A stretch of DNA of 64,000 nt from Adenanthera pavonina (taxonomy: Eukaryota > Streptophyta > Magnoliopsida > Fabales > Fabaceae). Below, piece after piece: positions 60,627 to 64,000 of this stretch. How positions within the stretch are numbered: the stretch's first letter is position 1; each line of letters opens with the position of its first letter. The position numbers and the translations under genes were made by a program. The stretch spans positions 33,068,001-33,132,000 of the forward strand of contig JAIVEN010000014.1 in assembly GCA_026686845.1 (NCBI GenBank), given 5' to 3'. The notes under the pieces were generated by a model, which saw nothing but the letters and a program-made list of their open reading frames with translations, made no database searches and had not been told where the DNA came from.

Positions 60627-62306
60627 TGTTAATTCAGATGGTTTTGATTATCGTAAACAACATTGAGATTGGAAATCTAATATCAAAGGAACACAAGTCT
60701 TATGTTGAATAAAGTTTGAGATTCCTGAAGGTTGAAGAATTATTTCATGAATTTTAGGAATCCATTTGTAAAAGAAGGTAGTTAAGCTTTGAATTTTACT
60801 TTACCCAATATTAAATGAGATATCTGTTTGAATAATTAATGATTAGCTCATGATTTCAAAATGGTTTTCATGAAAAGAGCTACCTTATGAGGCTAAAGTC
60901 TCAATTTCAAAGATATTTCTAAGTGTTCACCTTGTTTTCATGAAAATGTTTTACCTTATGCGCATAACTAATGAAGGTTATGAGGATAAAATCTCAATCT
61001 CAAAGCTTTTCTAAGTATCACTTCTTTGATTTCATTAAAAGGGGTTGAGGTTATCCGCATAACATAGCTGTGCACCATGTTCTCAGGTATATCCAGGTGG
61101 TTATCCTGATAAGGTGGGTACTTTATTCGCATGAGGCAATAAACAGTCAAGGCCAATTATACTATGCAGCTTGTTATTGGCATAACCTAGGGAGGTTACC
61201 TACATAACGTGTGCTATAAAGCACTTGGACTCTCCTCTGTTAATAGTTTATCTACATAACTTACGGAGATTATCCGTATAACCTATGTTTTAGTACCCTT
61301 GGACTTTCCTCAATTAAAAAGGTTGTCCGCATAACCTAGAGAGGTTATCCGCATAACCTTTGTTACAGAACTCATGGTCCTTCTTCAGCTAAATGGGTTA
61401 TCCGCATAACCTTAGGAGGTTATCCTGATAACCTATGTTTTGCAAAAACTTAATTTGAGAAAAATTTAATGTTATCCGGACAACTAAGTAGGTTTTCATG
61501 AAAATGTTCTTGAACTAAAACTTAGTCATTTTCAAATAAATGTTATCCACATAACCTGACTAGGTTATCCGCATAATGAAAGTTCTATGTTGAAACCAAA
61601 AGCCAACAGTCACCCGTTATTCACATAACCTGAAGAGATTATCCGTATAACCTCTGTCAGATGCATTTAATGTGGTAGTTGAACGGTTAGTTTTCTGAGA
61701 GTAACGGCTAATCCTTGTTTCCAACTGATGGTTTTGCTCTAAAACTATAAATAGAATCCTATTTAATTGTTGGGTAATGAGAAAAAACATAAAAATGCCA
61801 AAATTCTACAGAATTGATTACTAATTCATTCAAAGCTTCCTACCCTTTGTTTAGCTCATTTATTGTTCTTAAACTTCATATCTACTATTTTGAGAGAGAG
61901 TTTCATATCTTGATTTGTATATTTCTACACGCTTGTTCTTAGCACTTAGTGTGAGAAGACACTAAGAGATTTGCTTTTACTCTTGAGTGAGAAGAGTGAG
62001 AGTGTTTTATTCAGCTCAAAGTTCGAGCTTAGGATGTACTGCAGTTTTTGCAAGAACCTATTCAAATCTTACAAAAGATAGTGGAGAAATCTTGAGTGGT
62101 GGCTTGAGGACTGGACGTAGATCAAGTGGAGTAGACTAAACTAGGATAAATCACTGTGTCCTTTTTTCATTTACTTTGCAATTGCTCTTAATTTCTTATA
62201 CTCTGTTTTTTCAACAACTTCTATTATTGCTACTGTATTTTCACTTTTTGCAGAAAAATCCAAATTTCCCAATTCACCCCCCTTTGGGAAGCCAACTGAA
62301 CTAACA
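60627..62306 (+). repeat. 5' LTR D of a Copia element (family A-D)
   Basis: Starts TGTTAATTCAGATGGTTTTG and ends CTAACA, 1680 bp, with TATAAATAG at 61746-61754 and the conserved CAATTCACCCCCC near its end. The 3' third aligns with LTRs A, B and C, but the upstream part carries a different hairpin motif, GGTTATCCGCATAACC, in several doublets between 61070 and 61660. Confidence 0.85.
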
Positions 62307-62308
62307 AG

Positions 62309-62320
62309 TGGTATTAGAGC
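62309..62320 (+). promoter_or_regulatory. primer-binding site of the LTR-D element
   Basis: TGGTATTAGAGC, two bases after the LTR, is a Met-tRNA-type primer site with one change from TGGTATCAGAGC. Confidence 0.85.
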
Positions 62321-62360
62321 CCGGACTCCTAGTTGAAGGATCTAACAATTCGAAAGAATA

Positions 62361-64000
62361 CATGACTGGCTTTGGTGAAGATATTCTTCTAGAAGGAAAC
62401 AACACCAACAGACCTCCTGGCTTTAGTGGAGAGCATTATGAATACTGGAAGATGAGGATGCAAATCTATTTTTAGTCCATTGACTTAGATATTTGGTCAG
62501 TGATCCAGAAGAGAGATTTCATCCCCATGAAACTCCAAGATGACGGGAAGTACAGAGAGAAACTAGAAGAGGTGTGGAATGATAAGGATAAAGGAAGGGT
62601 CCTACTCAACTATAAAGCTAAGCATTGCTTGGTTAGTGCCCTCAACCAAGATAAATTCTACAGGGTGTCCCAATGTATAACAGCCAAAGGCATGTGGGAC
62701 ACTCTGGAGATCACTCATGAAGGAAAAACCAGGTTGAGAGAAAATAAATTGAATTGTGCATAGGTGAATATGAAAGCTTCAAGATGAAGGAGGTGAAAAC
62801 ATCAAGGATCTGCAGAAGAGATTCACTCTCATTGTGAATTAGTTGAAGAGCCTTGGGAAGGAATACACCCAATCTGAGAAAGTCAGAAAAATTCTTAGGG
62901 CTTTGCTTATTAAGTGGCAACCAAAGGTGACGAGAATAGAAGAAGTTAGAAGGGAATCAATTACATCTGTCACAACCCTCTTTGGAAGCCTTGAAGAATA
63001 TGAAGAGAAGTTGAAAGCCCTCAAAGAATCTTCATCTTATGACAAGAAAAAGAAAAGCTTGGCTCTCAAGGTAAAATCAGAAGATGATGATGATTTAGAA
63101 AAAGATGCTAAGCTAGATGAAGAGACAATGGCCATGCTAGTAAGAAGATTTGGTAAAATATATGAAAAGAAGAAATTTAGAAATTTGCAAAGAAAGATGG
63201 AGCCACCAGCAGCAAGAAAGAGAACAAAGATTCCATCATATTCTACGAATGCAAGAAACCTGGACATATCAAATGGGAATGTCTTCTGCTAAGCAAGAAA
63301 CAAGGGAAGGACAAGAAGGCTGACAAAGGGAAAAAGAAGAAAGTCTTCTTATCTTCCATCTGGGAAGATAGTTCAGATGAAGAGAAAGCAGCAGAAGATG
63401 ATGAAATTGCCAATCTATGCCTAATGGCTCAAGAGATGGCAGAAAAAGAGAAGAATCACAACCAAGACAGTGACAGCAATTCTGAGGTAAATGATTCTAA
63501 ACCTTCCTACAATGAGCTGCATGATGCATTCAATGATTTGATGGATGAATTTGTCATAGTATCTAAATAGTTAAGTCAAGCTAAAAAGAAAATACACAAG
63601 CTTGAAAGTGAATCTCATACATCTTGCACTATCTTACAGCTCTCTTCTTCTTCCACCACTTCTGTCTGTGTCTCATGCATTAACTTGAGAGATAAGAACA
63701 GTTATCTCCACAAAACTCTAACTAAACTCACTAGAGGTGAGGACATGCTGAAAGTGTTATTAGGAAATCAAGTTGTAAGTCAAAACAAAACTGATCTAGG
63801 ATATGACTAATGTGCAATTAAAGAGAAACTGAAAAATAAGAAACAAAATCTATACCTAAGAAATTTTGTGCATGCTAATAACATTAAACCAGCTCAGAGT
63901 ATAGAGTCATTTCCATCCCCTAGAAATTAAAGGATAGATACTATCGTCATTATTTCAGACATGTATCTTTTTCCTCTAGCCCTTTCTCCACTTGTCACTT
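62361..64000 (+). pseudogene. degenerate Copia gag of the LTR-D element (truncated by the window)
   Basis: Starts MTGFGEDILLEGNN and includes PPGFSGEHYEYWKMRMQIYF followed by a TAG. The frame resumes (62500-62763) with SVIQKRDFIPMKLQDDG and GMWDTLEITHEG, and later frames carry VRKILRALLIKWQPKVTRIE. The zinc knuckle near 63235-63285 reads FYECKKPGHIKWECLL: the first Cys of C-x2-C-x4-H-x4-C is replaced by Phe. A Lys/Glu-rich tail and a coiled-coil-like end (KKKIHKLESE) follow. Stops and frameshifts are frequent. Protease and pol would lie beyond the window. Confidence 0.85.

Noticed and set aside
1..64000. tRNA or rRNA genes
   Set aside because: No cloverleaf-like A- and B-box pair or conserved rRNA block was seen by eye; a covariance-model scan would be needed to be sure.

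Overview
The window looks like nuclear DNA of a flowering plant, probably a eudicot. It is very AT-rich, has spliced genes with GT-AG introns, and is packed with Copia and Gypsy LTR retrotransposons, a LINE fragment, MULEs and MITEs. I cannot name the species. There are only two apparently intact host genes. The first, on the + strand at 14492-23278, has ten coding exons and encodes a DCD-domain/kelch protein of 733 residues. The second, on the + strand at 36230-41539, has two exons and encodes a DUF946/Vps62-like protein of 567 residues. A third host gene, a RING-H2 E3 ligase on the - strand, is a pseudogene split between 59955-59674 and 46733-46370 by a stack of retrotransposons.

Layout. 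1-3614: AT-rich intergenic sequence. 3615-7560: decayed MULE transposase joined to a plant mobile domain (PMD), itself interrupted by a non-autonomous element with a 9-bp target duplication. 7858-8112: palindrome-bearing tandem repeat. 8568-11616: three copies of one MITE family. 13385-14488: promoter, 5' leader and leader intron of the DCD-kelch gene; the leader and intron contain an old three-copy duplication. 14492-23278: DCD-kelch gene with MITE-like inserts in its large introns. 23279-27647: intergenic, with an inverted MITE pair and an LTR-like stretch. 27648-36530: a 237-bp piece of exon 1 and intron 1 of the DUF946 gene occurs twice, once on each side of a full-length Copia element (28151-35587, LTRs 438 bp each, TSD TAAAA) that has lost its integrase core. 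36230-41539: DUF946 gene, with LINE and antisense Copia remnants in its 3.6-kb intron.

41540-64000 is a retrotransposon graveyard. An antisense Copia (43637-46265) is split by solo LTR A. The RING pseudogene is split by antisense Gypsy-like element F (46734-59673, TSD GTAA[A/G]). The gag of F is split by solo LTR E (51697-58714, TSD [C/T]TTAA), and E carries two further solo LTRs, B and C (C has a perfect AAAAG TSD). A related Copia (5' LTR D, 60627-62306, then degenerate gag) begins inside an older LTR-like fragment and runs off the window. LTRs A-D belong to one family, but their upstream parts carry two unrelated kinds of short hairpin arrays, which is the most unusual structure I found.

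The two host genes have no obvious functional link. The rest of the window is mostly a record of nested transposition, with a few cases (exon-1 duplication, disrupted RING gene, LTR next to a promoter) where transposition has touched host genes.
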